A stretch of DNA of 64,000 nt from Pilatotrama ljubarskyi (Eukaryota; Basidiomycota; Agaricomycetes; Polyporales; Polyporaceae). This document shows positions 22,893-35,098 of this stretch, in pieces. Numbering within the stretch: the first letter of the stretch is position 1; each line of letters starts with the position of its first letter. A program made the position numbers and the translations under genes. Location: contig MU277686.1 of NCBI GenBank assembly GCA_022385805.1, positions 8,249-72,248 on the forward strand, read 5' to 3'. A model generated the notes under the pieces. That model was not told the DNA's origin. It saw nothing but the letters and a program-made list of their open reading frames with translations, and ran no database searches.

Positions 22893-25204
22893 ATGGCCTT
22901 TTCTGGTGCCCTGGTATGTCTTAACGAAGGCATTGCTCCTTCGAAGAAGCAGGATACTGATAAGAGAAAGTAGACGCTCACCGATCTCAATGACTTCATT
23001 ACTCCCTCGCAAGCCTGCATAAAGCCTGTAGAGCAGACGAACAAGCCAGAGCCTCAGGATGCTGGAGCTGCTGCTGTATGTTCCCGTTGGTTTCGGACGT
23101 AATGTGCACGACCTGAATTGTGAACATCGGTAGACTCAAATCCAGGTCGACTCCACGGGAGCGTACTACGAGGTCTCTGCGAAAGGACCTTCCTCAGCAG
23201 GCCAGTCCGGAGAGGGCAGCAAGCAGAAGTTGACCACCGCGGAGATCAGTTTGAACGACTGCCTTGCATGCAGGTGAGTGTCCCTTCTGTCTCTTTCTTC
23301 CGCGGCTAGCTGAAGCTGCCCACAGCGGCTGCATCACGTCCGCCGAGTCCGTCCTCATCACCATGCAGTCCCACACCGAGGTCCTCAACGTCCTCCAGAA
23401 CAACCCCCCACCGTCCTCTCCAGACCACAAAGTACCTGTCATCTCTATCGCCCCTCAGTCGCTCGCCTCGCTCGCCGCATCCATCTCTTCGACCTCTTCG
23501 CAGAACATCAGCCTTCTCCAAGTTCTGCGGCGCGTGAGCGCGTTCTGCCGCTCCGCGCTCGGATTCGCGCACGTGTACGACACGACCTTCGCACGGCACA
23601 TATCTCTCCTGGAACATGCGAAGGAGTTCACGGAACGCAAGACCGGCAGCGGGGACGGAAAGCTGCCGATGCTCGCGAGCGCGTGCCCCGGTTGGGTCTG
23701 TTACGCGGAAAAGACGCACGCCGAGATGCTCCCGTTCATCTCGCGGACGAAGAGCCCGCAGCAGGTCATGGGCACGCTAGTGAAGGAGTGGCTGGGCGCG
23801 AAATGGGGCAAACAGTGCGTGTTCTCACCTTGCCTATCGCTCGGACGTGCGAGTCGCTGATCATCCCTCTTCTCTTCTCTTCCCTCCCCTTCCCGTCCTG
23901 ACTCCTACTCCGACGCTATCTCTCTCCGCTCAATTGCTATATCGCCGAACTATACACCGACCCAATCACCCGCCAATCGCACCTCCTTCATCATCCATTC
24001 GCTCAATCACTGTGCGAACGCCCGTCCGCCCCGCCGATCTCCCAGGCCCGATCAGATATACCACGTCACGGTCATGCCATGCTACGACAAGAAGCTCGAG
24101 GCGTCGCGCCAGGACTTCTACAACGACGCATACGCGACGCGCGACGTCGACTGCGTGCTCACCACCGGCGAGCTCCAGCTGCTCATGCACAACAAGGGCT
24201 GGGACCTCTCCGCGCCCGTGCCCGACGAGAACCTTCCCCCGCGGCCGCACCCCGCGCTGCGTCGGGGAGTCGTGGGCGCGAGCGGCGGCGCTATCGACGC
24301 ACTCTCGAGCCTCGTAGATAGGAGTGCCGATATGGATACGGATGACGCGTTCCCAGAACTCCTCATGCACCCAGGCACGAGCTCCGGCTCCTACCTGCAC
24401 TCGCTCATCGCCACGCTCACCGCCTCCCACCCCTCCCCCTCTTCCCTCGAAGTGACGACCAAAACCGTGCGCACCGCCGACTACGAAGAGTACACCCTTA
24501 CGGACAGCACGTCCGGCGCCGTCCTCTTCCGCGGCGCAAAATGCTACGGCTTCCGCAACCTCCAGAACGTCGTGCGCAAGGTCGGGCGCGAGGCGGGCGT
24601 ACAGGTCGGGCGGGGCGCCGCCGGGCGGATGGCGGGCTTGCGGGCGAGGGGAAGGGCGGTAAGGAGAGGGGGTGTCGCGGGAGCAGGCACTGAGGGTGCA
24701 GCGCAGGAGGAGAGGGGGTACGATTATGTGGAGGTGATGGCGTGCCCTGGCGGATGCGTGAACGGCGGGGGGCAGCTGCGTCCCGTACAGTCCTCCCAGT
24801 CGACGACGACGACGGACGCGGAGGGCTTCGCGCGCGACTGGTCTGCAAGCGGAGTGAAGCTCGACGTGGACGAGCCGCTGCCCGCTGCGCCTGTCGGCCC
24901 GAAATGGGGCGACAAGGAGTGGACGCGCAAGGTAGAGGCGGCGTACTGGCACACGCTTCCTACTCCCCCGCCCACCCCGCCTGCGGACGGTGTCGCGCAG
25001 AAGGCGGGCTCGGTGTTCGAGTATGCGGACGAGCTCGCAGGGAGGGTGTTGGTGGAGATCACCGGCACTGCGAGCTCTGCGGAGGGCAAGGCCGGGTGGA
25101 TGGAGAGCTTGGACGGGGAGGCGGAGGAGCAGAGGCGGAAGCTGTTCAGGACACAGTATCGGGCGGTCGAGAGCGAGGTTGTCGGGCTCGCGGTCAAGTG
25201 GTGA
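22893..25204 (+). CDS. NAR1: Nar1, cytosolic Fe-S cluster assembly factor
   Basis: Iron-only-hydrogenase-like protein of the CIA pathway that links early cluster assembly to the targeting complex for cytosolic and nuclear Fe-S proteins. Five exons: 22893-22913, 22974-23075, 23146-23273, 23326-23814, 24046-25204, giving 632 aa. The N-terminal cluster ligands are Cys22, Cys80, Cys83 and Cys86 (single Cys, then CxxCxxC), matching the family. C-terminal H-cluster-like ligands are in ACPGWVCY, MPCYDKKLEASR and CPGGCVNGGG. The first exon is just 21 nt. The fourth intron is 231 bp, long for this region and pyrimidine-rich. The protein is longer than yeast Nar1 because of insertions around the last third. 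The neighbouring small gene is convergent. Confidence 0.94.
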
Positions 25205-25568
25205 TTACGCTTTGTTGTTCCAGTTGTATATTGCTCTTCGCGCAGCGACAGGCAGGGCTACGTACGTGCGTATGTAGATGTGTGTGTATGGAATGTATAT
25301 CATTAGACAGGCGGGGGGACGGGCATGCACATATAGACGAGAGATAATTGAAGGCAGCAAATATCATGATACAACACTTCCGTATGGGTGTGCGCGTTCA
25401 GTTACTAGTGATAGTGATGATGTCGACAGCAGCAGAGGCAGCGGGGATCGACAGCGAACGATACAGCAATGAGACGATGGGCAGGGAGAGCATTATGCGA
25501 CTAGCGGAGGGTGTAAAGTAGAGATGAAGCGCAGGTGGCTGCGGGGTGAGCAGCATTGTCGACCGATG
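25205..25568. other. Convergent 3' region
   Basis: 364 bp between the ends of NAR1 and the small cysteine-rich gene on the opposite strand. No gene seen. Confidence 0.5.
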
Positions 25569-26097
25569 CTACCGGCGGCGCTGGCTGTAGAAGGGGTAAC
25601 ATTCCGGGCAGAACTCGGGCCTGACGGCCGTGATAGTCTCGGACGCGTCGGGACCGTAGTACTACAGCAAGGTCAGCACGTCGTGAACTGTCCTGTAAGA
25701 GGTAGAACGGGACGTACGCGGTCGCAGGAGCAGTTATGGCATGGGTTGCGGTGGCGGCGGGAGTGGTAGCACCACTGGCTCTCGCAGTCGATCTTGCGCA
25801 GCTTCCTTGTCTGGCCGAAAAGGAGACAGTGTCAACACAGACGCACACAGAGAGAAAGCAAGGAGCGACAGAAGCGGGACTCACGATGATGTAGTGCTAT
25901 AATAGCGGCGGGAAACGGGGTGATGTCATTAGTACACCGGAAGCGCTGGGCGAAGCCCATCAGAGGAAGCAGAGACGTACGCCGCAGCCGTACTTGGTGC
26001 CTTCGCTGCAGAAACGGGCGAGCGCGGTTAGTGCGTGGGTGGGAGAGGGCAGACGAACGGAAGCGAGGGGCTAGACTTACGTCTCGAGGCGACACAT
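25569..26097 (-). CDS. Small cysteine-rich conserved protein, about 80 aa
   Basis: Function unknown. Five tiny exons can be read: 26097-26081, 26003-25981, about 25898-25887, 25810-25718 and 25661-25569. They would encode about 80 residues with paired cysteines (MCRLET start; TKYGCG; DCESQWCYHS; PCHNCSCDR; FCPECYPFY), suggesting a zinc-binding fold. Start MCR, a CGHY-like motif and a CxxC near the end recall small uncharacterised proteins common in Agaricomycetes (from memory). There is no signal peptide. Introns have good GT..AG ends and one has a perfect TACTAAT branch site. The junction of exons 2 and 3 does not keep frame with canonical sites (phase 1 meets an exon that fits phase 0). That may mean a lesion or a splice site I mis-assigned. 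All other junctions fit. Confidence 0.6.
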
Positions 26098-27054
26098 GTT
26101 GTCGGGCAGCACAGCAGTGATGGAAAGTCTAAAAGCTACGGGCGTAAGCGATCGAAGAAGCGTCGAGGGGGTGATGCGGTGATGCGCTTACGGGAGCGGG
26201 GGCTCGGTCGACGGAGGCGTGGCAAAGGTCGTCGAGGGCGGACGCAAAGGGTTGGTGAGGGACACCGACTGCGCGCGCAGGTCGGAGGGTGGTATTAGGA
26301 GTGCTGGAAGTCGGAGTCGGAGTCGGACAGAGGACGCTGGTTGGCGGGGATTACAGAGGGCGCTGGGGAGGCTGAGGGTAGAAAGGAAGGAAGGCTTGGG
26401 CTTTATAGCGAGGGGACGGGGAGTGGCATCAAGAGAGCGAGTGTTTTGGCCACGCGTTGAGGGCAAGTGGAAGGGAGAGTCACAGGTTGGGAGGGAGGTG
26501 ATCCGGGGGACAATCGATAAGGGTCGGCTGGAGGAGATGAAAAGTGTGACAGCTGCAGCAGGCGGTTGGCAAGGAAGAGCAGCAGGCGATGGACGGCAGA
26601 TGGCTCAGATAAGTCCTGTTGTTCATTCAGTCCCAGCAGAGAGTAAGAAATGACGAGCAATCTTTCTAGTCCGAGAGTCACAGGGGCTCCGAGCTGCACA
26701 CTCCGACCCGATCCCTTCGTCCGCCGGTGCCACTCCCAATCCCCCGCGAACAATGCAACCCCAGAAGCCTCCCAGGCCACGCACGTAAACGGCGACGAAC
26801 ATCATTCCATTCACAGCCCCGCCTGGTCATGCGTCTCCTCCGAACAAACGTCCCTTTTAGCCACACTCGCCATTGCGCTCGGCCTCCGTTCCGGTCCTCC
26901 GATCCGGCGACAGACACGGGCGCTCCGCCGTTCGGCAAGCGTCTCTCTTATTTTGACTTTCCGAGCCACGCGAGCACCGCCGGCAGCGAACAAACAAACA
27001 CCGGCATGACGACCGCACACGGCCAGTCCCCCTGCGTCCTCCGCCGCCGTCCAA
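26098..27054. other. Divergent promoter region
   Basis: 957 bp between the starts of the small cysteine-rich gene and TLG2. GC-rich, with alternating purine-rich and pyrimidine-rich tracts and no convincing gene. No TATA box near either ATG. Confidence 0.5.
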
Positions 27055-29963
27055 ATGGCATCGTCCTCCTCCGCCTCCTCCTCCTCCTCCCTCAATCCGA
27101 CAACACGCTCCCGTACACTCCTCTTTATCTCGTACAGGGACTCCCGCGCAGGCTCCTCAAGAACACGCCGCTCGAGGGTGGTCACAAACTACGATGCTGC
27201 CCAGGACGAGGACGACGAGCACGAACGTCTCATAAACGCCGACTCCGGCCACATCTCCATAGATGCAGAGCTTCCGCCTAAATGGTGAGCTCCGCTTCGC
27301 ACTCTCTCCATGCCGGACCGTCCCTTCGCAATCAGGCCACCGCGTCCCGCAACGGCCGGTTGCGGCGTTGTCGCGGATGCGTCCTGGACGCCGCGGGGCG
27401 CGGAGGCTTCCTAGTTGTTGCACCGGCAAGAGCAGGGCAGGTTCCTGGTCGTCTTTGGGAGCGGAGGATATGGGAGTGCCGCCTTCTTGCAACGTACAAG
27501 GTGGTGCCAGGCGCTCTCGACCGGCCTCGCTGCCTCGCGAAGCTGCGGAGGTGGTGCAATGGGCGTCCGCCGTGGGCCTCGTAGAGGCTATTGCCTCTCC
27601 ACCGAGCCTCGACGCTTGCTGTATGCGCTCGATATCCGGTCTTCCCGTCGCGCCATCTCCAGACTCTTGCTCGCCTGCGTCAAGTGAGCTGCCCACTTCT
27701 GTCATATGCTAGAGCAGCGCTGCGCCGGCATATGATTGTTGTGGTTAGACTCACGAATGTCTCAACATTACCTAGCGCATACAGTAGTCAAGCTGCTTCT
27801 GGTCGTATCTTCGCCCATCCTGGTTGTCTTGTCCGCTGTGAGCGTGACTGCGGCTCCTTATGGAGAAGGAGCAGCGAAGTGGGGTGTATTCACCTGCTTT
27901 GGTCCTCGAGGATCAGCACTTCTATCGCCACCTCCGCACCCGGCGAGGTCTATGCTGAACTGTGTAAGACAACCATGAGGCCCGCCACATTGGAGGCTTC
28001 GAGCATCATGTATCGTCATGTGCTGGAGCAGGTCTGCACCTGTACAGACCTGCCGTGGTCTAGCTTGCGAAGGGCACATTTCCTGCCTTGGCACTCCTTG
28101 CAGCTGCGGCGCCAATGATCAGGTCTACCTTCTGGTCTGTGGTGCTGTTGTAGTTTCCATTTGTCCGGTAGCGATCATGCAGTCATGCAGGTCCTCGTAG
28201 AAACTGCTAACTGCTTCGAGCTCGGATGCTCTTGGTATTCGTTGCCGGCTCGGCGACGGCACACCGCTGTCCCTCGTTCACGTTTCCTCGTGCCCGCAAT
28301 GCACATAATCAAGTGCTAATCTATCCATCGGATCTGCAGGGTCGATATCGCAGACCAAGTCAAGGAGATTCTCGCAGGCATCGAGGCCAAAAGTATGTCC
28401 GTTCCTCGCCCGCCGTCGTTCTCTGTGCTGCTCCGTATTCTGTGCATCGCGAAACGACGGCTGTGCTCACCGCGTCTGTTCTTATGTGTGTCAGTCGCGG
28501 TCCTTGACAAGCTGCATGCGAAGCATGTTCTGCCCGGATTCTCGGACCGGTCAGCGGAGGAGAGGGAGATCGAGGCCGCTACCACGGACATCACGAAGGT
28601 ACTAGATGGATTATCGCTTGACGTGCCATATTACTCTCACTCACACATATGATTGCTTCCGCGCTCGTCCGGACGTAGGATTTCCGTCAGTGTCAGACAT
28701 TGATTCAAAGGATAGGATCGATGCCGGCCCAGCAGCACGCGTTTCCGCCAGGCCAGTCACGCCATCACGAGCTGGCGGCGAAGAACGTGCAGCGGGGCCT
28801 CGCAGCCAGGGTCCAGGAACTGAGCGCGACGTTCCGCAAGAAGCAGCGTGTGTACATGGAGAGTGAGTAGCGCCGTTCGTCATTCAGTCTGTGCGTCGTG
28901 GCCTGTCTGGGCGACGATCAAGGGCCATATGGTGGCAAGCACGGATTCTCGGTTTCTGGGATTCTGGACGCTGATTGTTGAATGCGCTGCTCCACCGCAC
29001 AGAACTGCAGGGCCACGCGATCAAGAACCAGGATTTGCTCGCGGCCTCGGGCGCGGTTTCCCTAAAGGGGTCCGCTGGGATGTCGGCGCTGGACGAGGAC
29101 GTGGAGGCGGCGGCTGCAGTACGTCACGTTCCCCTCCTCCTACCTTCCATCGGTTTCTCGTCGGCCTAACTTCTGCTTGCTTCTCTCTCGCGCTGACGCT
29201 CCCCTGCTTGCGTTGGGCGCTGCGTGTAGTCTCATGACGACGTGATAGAGCGCGCGTTGGTGACGGCGGACGTGAGCGTGACGGCGCGCGACCGCGAGCT
29301 GGCGGAGATCGCACGGTCGATCGCGTCGCTGGCGGAGCTATTCAAGGACCTGTCGGCGCTGGTGATCGACCAGGGGACGCTGCTGGACAGCGTGGAGTAC
29401 AACATCGAGCAAACGGCGGCGCATATGGAAGATGCGGTGCGCGAGCTGAACGTGGCGACGAAGTACGTGTTCTTCCTCTCTGTGGCCCTTATCTCCTTGG
29501 TTTCGTCCTTCCTGTTCCGCGAGGCGCACGTTCGCGCCTGGCGGAGTGGAGAACGAGCAGGAGGAGCATGGAAGCCTCGTCTTCTCTCACTTCGAGCGTT
29601 CTGCCCGCCTACCCTCATGGCGTCTGCATCTTCTGGCATCCCGCGCGTCTTCTAGATCGAGAAGGTTGAGCTGACTCCGACCCGTCTTGCTTGCTTCGGC
29701 TCGCTTTGAATAGGTACCAGAAGAACACGGGCAGGCGGCAATGCATCTTCCTCCTGCTGCTGATCATCTTCGGCCTCATCGTCGTGCTCATCTTCAAGCC
29801 GCGCCGGCACCACGATGCGCCCGCGCCCGCGCCTGGCCCCGTGCAGACGGGGAGTGCTACGTCGATGTCAGGAGAGGATGCGGGTGCGTCACTGTTGACT
29901 GCGGCGGGCACGCGAGAGGCGGTCGAGACTGCGTTCTTGCGTAGGAGAGGAGCGTATAGGTGA
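27055..29963 (+). CDS. TLG2: Tlg2 / syntaxin-16-type t-SNARE
   Basis: Qa-SNARE that acts in fusion of endosome-derived vesicles with the trans-Golgi network. Seven exons: 27055-27284, 28340-28392, 28495-28598, 28679-28862, 29003-29118, 29230-29462, 29714-29963, giving 389 aa. The N-terminus has the family motif TRSRTLLFISYRDSR, and the Habc part includes LDKLHAKHVLPGF. The SNARE motif spans about 247-305 with its central layer glutamine at Gln277 (VIDQGTLLD). A single C-terminal membrane anchor runs over about 318-337, followed by a short lumenal tail. The first intron is 1055 bp, far longer than any other intron in the window. Confidence 0.93.
27285..28339 (+). other. Unusually long first intron of TLG2
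   Basis: Bounded by TG|GTGAGC and CTGCAG|G, joining the codon for Trp at the conserved LPPKW-VDIAD junction. At 1055 bp it is about 20 times the usual intron length here. I found no terminal repeats or domain inside; a 450-nt open frame near the start overlaps exon 1 and looks accidental. Confidence 0.8.
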
Positions 29964-30245
29964 TGGTGCACTAATGCAAGCGTATGATCGTGGATTGCAT
30001 ACATAGAGCAGTAGGGTGATTGGGGAGAGATGGTTGTACCGGAGCACATACCTATTCCATACGATATTCCCGTCTTTTCGTTCTCAACGTATCTTAGTGG
30101 CATATATTTCTAGGACGGACGTGCATCCCTTGCGCATGCGTCATACTCTCCAAGTCAGCACTGCGACACGCATGCGTCTGTATGCTATGCCATATGTGAG
30201 CATGTCCACTGAGGAAGAGCCCGGGTTCGACAAAATATTAGTAGT

Positions 30246-30732
30246 GGGTGACTCTCCGTAAGGTATTTGGATACAGTTGCGCTAAATTGCGGACTTTGAA
30301 AATGCGTGACATGGCCGTGCAGGTGCGCGAGTGTCCAATCCGTAACCCTAGAACATGTCCAGGTTATATACAACTATAGACACAGTCGGGGTTGGCTGGA
30401 AAGCTCTCGACATAAATCCTGCCGAAGCGAGGTGACATCATCCGCCCCCACTCAGCTACCACAGAAGGTAACGGATCAGTCGCCTTGGCTGTGCGTCCAG
30501 CATAAGCGAGGTTTAGAAAGCCAGAGGAGGGCGGTTTGGAATCTGGAAGAGGGGGGTACCCCCCCTTCCAGATTTTGGTGTGTAGAACGTCTCCACGGAC
30601 GCTTATTGCTCTTAAACGAGATTTGGAAAACGCGTCGGACTTTGAAAATGTCACGCTCTCCATCGGCGCGTTGCCTACACCGGCGTTTAGAACTTTCAGA
30701 ACTGTATCCAGACCCCTTACGGAGAGTCACCC
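30246..30732. mobile_element. 487-bp MITE with 3-bp target duplication
   Basis: Starts GGGTGACTCTCCGTAAGG and ends with its reverse complement. Homology of the ends continues to TGGATACAGTT, about 33 bp with a few mismatches. The flanks are AGT at 30243-30245 and 30733-30735. A 3-bp duplication with GGG ends resembles PIF/Harbinger-derived MITEs, though the usual target there is T-A rich. The interior holds a 35-nt near-perfect hairpin (30540-30574) centred on GGTACC and a directly repeated 15-mer beginning CGGACTTTG near each end. No coding capacity. It lies between the 3' end of TLG2 and the MscS channel gene. Confidence 0.85.
30540..30574. repeat. Near-perfect inverted repeat inside the MITE
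   Basis: Arms AATCTGGAAG..GGGGGGT and ACCCCCC..CTTCCAGATT pair with only one unpaired base, around a central GGTACC. It would form a very stable hairpin in single strands. Confidence 0.85.
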
Positions 30733-30735
30733 AGT

Positions 30736-31540
30736 GACTGTGCCGAGAAGTGGCTGGAGTTTCACGATCGATGGTTTCTTGATCTTGACATCTTCTTTCA
30801 AGAGGAGGCGAATATCCAGCTCTCCGAATAGGTACATGCCGTGCAAAATCTGTCCGCTCTTGGAATGCCAGTGCGGCAAAGTTGGTGTGGCCATGGTGAA
30901 TGGCCGCCGCTGTATCACGATGTGTCTGTGGCTACATAATGCGGGAAGCCAGAGGGAGTCGGATTTCTGCACTTCTCCAAGGCTCTTCCTTTCAACCCCA
31001 GACGTTGGCGAGAGCTGCGGCCCTGTCGTCGCCACCGCAGAAATCAATTATCCGGCTTTTTCACTGCAGCTCCTCGACGCGGGCCGTCGCGGGCCTCCGG
31101 CGATGGGAATCAAGCGGTGCAATGATTTGGAAGGCTTCAGAAGATGATTGACAGGCTTGCGATGGTTGCCTGTTATGTCACCGCCCACGCGCGGCAAAAC
31201 AGCTCACGCGACGGGCGACTGAACGGGGGTGCTCTCTCGTCCATCCATAATTATCGCCTAAACGTCTAAAACATTCCAGGGTGTGCTCCTGCGCCAACGC
31301 CGGACGCTGCGCGCACGTCTCTCGTCTCGCACAGCGCGCCCTCTTCTTGTCTTCGAACCACCACCACGACCGCCAGCAGCTATTACGACCGACTATTGCT
31401 GCGGTGACCGGAAGTCGGCCATCTTGCTCCTGCTGCGAACTCCGCGAGGCAGCGACCCGTCCGTATACTTCACTGATCCAGCGGTCTGAGCTCCAGCAGC
31501 TGCGCTGTCTTCACACCACGCGCCCACGTCAACGCCCACC
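30736..31540. other. Intergenic, upstream of the MscS gene
   Basis: About 800 bp without a recognisable gene. It should hold the channel promoter and leader; no clear TATA box. Confidence 0.5.
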
Positions 31541-34500
31541 ATGTCCGCCGAAGGTCGCCCGTACGGCGGCATGCGCGAGCGCGGAGACTCGTACTCGAGC
31601 GGTTCCCCCTTCAACGACGATCATTCGCCGCCCAACACGTCCTACCCGCCCCAACGCCCCCTCCTCGCGTCAGCCCAGAGCAGCACAGCAGCACGCTCGG
31701 GCGCCAGCCCACGCCACGTCCACATGGACGAAGAGTCCGTGAATCAGGCGTTTCGCCAGTACGACGCCGCGCGCGCGCAGACCTATCCTGTTGGAGGTGC
31801 CGCGGGCGCGGGACGGGGAGGTGTGTCGATGCCCATGCCCCAGAGGGAGAGCGGGGAGTTTGGCACGAACCATAGGAACAGCAGGAATGGGAGCTGGGAT
31901 CTACTCGCTGGGATGCGCAAGTTCGAGCAGGGGTACGAGCAGTTCGACTCGAGGAACGCGAGCCAGTCGCACCTCGCGTTCGCGGACGGGGACGTGCCCA
32001 AGAACAAGGTGAGATGAGACCGTGGTTGTAGGCGGAGCGATCGCGCGCTGACTGTGCTCATGCGGTGTAGCTCTCGAAGTTATACAACTATCTTCTGAAC
32101 GTGTCCATTGTCACGCGCTGGATCATATTCATCATTCCAGTGCTCGGCCTCCTGTGGATTCCTGGCATCCTCGGCTTCACCAAGTTTCCAGACACGAGGG
32201 TCAGTCGCCGCTGTATTTGGGATCGGGTATGGTCGGACTGATTCCCGGTACAGATTTACGGCGTCAAACTCCTCCTATGGAGTATCTGGCTGAGTGTCGT
32301 CTGGCTAGGTCAGTGTACCGGGTATGTCTGCCTCCCTCGCATTCACTGATAAATCGGTTTACAGGCTGGTGGTCCTCCTTGGCTACGTTGTGGGTGTCGA
32401 CCGGTATTGTTCGGACGGATGTGAGATAACCGTTCGTTCGCACAGCATGATACTGCCCAAGCTGCTGCGCAACACCGTCGGTGTCGTGATCTTGACCGTC
32501 CGCAAGTACTCTGACTGGCTCGAGGTACTTCACCGGTACGACCCCCTCTTCCCCTTTGCCTGTGCGAGTCTTCAGCTCACCGTCTACCCATTTCTACGCA
32601 GATACGCAGCGTTCGCGACGTGGACGATCGTGATCTTCGTCTCGTACCAGCCGCTCATCAACGCGACGCAGCGTACGGACAACTCGACGTCGCAGCAGTC
32701 CGTCGACACCATGAGCAAGCTCCTCTTCGCGCTCATGCTCTCCGCGTGCGTGCTGTTCGGCGAGAAGCTCGCGATCCAGTTCATCGCGGCCAAGTTCCAC
32801 GAGCGCTCGTATGCCGGTGAGTTTACGTTTGCCGGTGACAACCCCACAACCCAAACCCATGAACGCTTCCACCCGCAGACCGCATCTCCGAGCAGAAGTT
32901 CGCCGTGCGGGTACTTGTTACGCTCTACCAACACTCCACTGATATCCCCTGGCGCTCCGACACCCTCCGCGACGGCGCCGCCGGGTCTGGCGGGGACAAG
33001 CACAAGTCCGTTTTCAACCCGCAGAAGGTGTTCAAGAAGGCGCTCAAGGGCGTCCGCTCCGCGGCGACCACGACGACGACCGTCCTGGGCACGGTCGCGA
33101 GCGAGATCGCGGGCACGTCTGTGTTGCAGCCGAACTCGCCCCAGGCGATGGTCAAGACTGCGCTGGAATCGGCGAACAAGTCGAGGCTGGTGAGCGGTCC
33201 TATTCGTACCGCTGGAGAGAGAGGGGGAATACGAGGTACTAACGTCATGGTGTTCAGCTCGCGCGCCGGCTGTTCTACTCGTTCGTACGCCCGGGCGCGG
33301 ACCATATCCAGGTTGAAGATATCGAGCGGTTCTTCCGTAGCAAGGAAGAGGCGGACGCTGCATTCGCCATCTTTGACAAGGACATGAACGGCGACGTGAA
33401 TCGGGACGAGATCGAGATGGCCTGCATGTACGTTTACGCTTGCACGACGACTGAGTGTCCTACGATCAAGGCGCTAATGATGGGTTGCTCCTGAATAGGG
33501 AATTGCACCGCGAGCAGCTGTCAATCGAGCATTCCATGCGCGACTTGGACAGTGCGGTGGGCCGCTTGGACAACATTCTGATGAGTTTATACTTTGTCAT
33601 AGTGATCCTCATCTTCGCTGTTGCATTGGTGAGTAGCCTTTATCGAACGTAAGACACAAGAGGACTAAGGCCCTCCGCAGGAAGCACAACTCGCCACGCT
33701 CATCACCAGCGCCGGAACGCTCATCCTCGGTGCGCTCCAACATAACGTCCCCATTGTGTCTTGCACTAACCAGACCACTGTTCAGGTTTGAGCTGGCTGA
33801 TTGGTGGGAGCCTTGCCGAGGTGCTCACGAGTATAATCTTCCTGTTCATCAAGCACCCGTATGACGTCGGCGACCGTATCTCGATCGCGGACAAGACGTA
33901 CACGGTCAAGGAGATGCGCCTTCTCAGTACGATCTTCCTCGACAGCAACGCGTGCGCGGTGCAGGCCCCGAACACGTGGATGAACACGCAGCTCATTCAT
34001 AACATTCGGAGGAGCCCGCAGGTGCGTACCAGTGTGCTCCCCAGCTGTACAGCTTCGCGGTGGACTGACACCGTTTCGTATGGATGTAGATGTCAGAGTC
34101 GTTTGAGTTCGACGTGGTATGCCTTCCCCATTCTCAACGTCGACTCATGAGTAGAGCCTTACGCAAGCCGTCCCACAGGCATACGGAACTTCATTCGAGC
34201 AGATAGAGAGGCTGCGGGACGTTATGGTGGCCTTCCTGAAGAGCGAGCGTCGGGACTTCCAGCCGGTCTTCGATGTCTACGTCGTAGGTAGGTAACCGTC
34301 CGCAGCGGCTATCTGTACGCCCTTCTGAGCCGATGGGATCCCGCAGATATACCTGGCCAGGAAAAGATGACCCTCCGTGCTGACATCAAGTACAAGAGCA
34401 ACTGGCAACAGGGCACACTCAAGGGTACGGCTCAAACCTCTCTGCGATGAATAGTTGACTTCATCCGGTCTCTCTTGCAGCACAACGCCGGAACAAGTGG

Positions 34501-35098
34501 ATATGCGCACTCAAAGCGTCCATGGAGAAAGTGAAGATCTTCGGCCCCGGAGGCGACCCCAACGCTCCTGCAGGCCCGCAAAAGTACACGCTCGTGCCAT
34601 ATGAGGAGGTCGTCAAGGCGGAAGAGGAGGCCAAGAGTCACGCACCATCAAGGTCGGCGAGCTCTGCGGAGCTGCGCATACCGACGAACGACTGGACGTT
34701 CGCGGACCCCAAGTCTGCGATCGGTGAGTGTTGAGTTGTGCGGGCTGAGTGTGGTTAGTATGCAGGGCGCTTGACGTTCTGGGTGCTTGTTCCCTGCAGT
34801 CGACGCGTCGCAGGACGTCTTTGGCGAGAACGACCAGGTGCGTGTCGAGTGGAGAAAGCAAAACAGGGTCTGTCGTTGAACGGTCGCTGCATAGCTCTAC
34901 ATGACCGGCCCTCGCCAGACGCCTGCCGCAACGCCTGGAATGCGCTCAAGAACTCCGGTAATGCCCAGCGCAGTCACGATGCCCACGCCTTCGACGAGTG
35001 CACGCCCTCCCCAAGCACAGCCTGCCCCTCCGTCCCAGCGCATGGAAGAAATCGAACTGAGGACACCTCGCCCCGACCAAAGAGCATTCGGCCCGTGA
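31541..35098 (+). CDS. EF-hand mechanosensitive ion channel (MscS family, Msy-like)
   Basis: Membrane channel of the fungal MscS/Msy type. In fission yeast such channels lie in the ER and regulate Ca2+ on hypo-osmotic shock. Seventeen exons, all in phase, give 857 aa: a disordered N-terminal 150 residues; several membrane helices from about 165 (WIIFIIPVLGLLWIPG) to 330; an EF-hand loop at 470-481 (DKDMNGDVNRDE) with all calcium-ligand positions filled; then the pore-lining helix and beta domain (LITSAGTLILGLSWLIGG, then FIKHPYDVGDRI). The C-terminus is Pro/Ser-rich. One exon is exactly 27 nt (34090-34116) and another 22 nt (32365-32386). The fourth intron has a weak donor (GTTGTG), the only doubtful site. 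The RPB3 gene is convergent, 316 bp away. Confidence 0.92.

Noticed and set aside
23966..24952. 328-codon minus-strand open frame
   Set aside because: Lies antisense to the last NAR1 exon, whose Nar1 motifs leave no doubt which strand codes.
25501..25884. 127-codon minus-strand open frame
   Set aside because: Reads through introns of the small cysteine-rich gene in the wrong frame.
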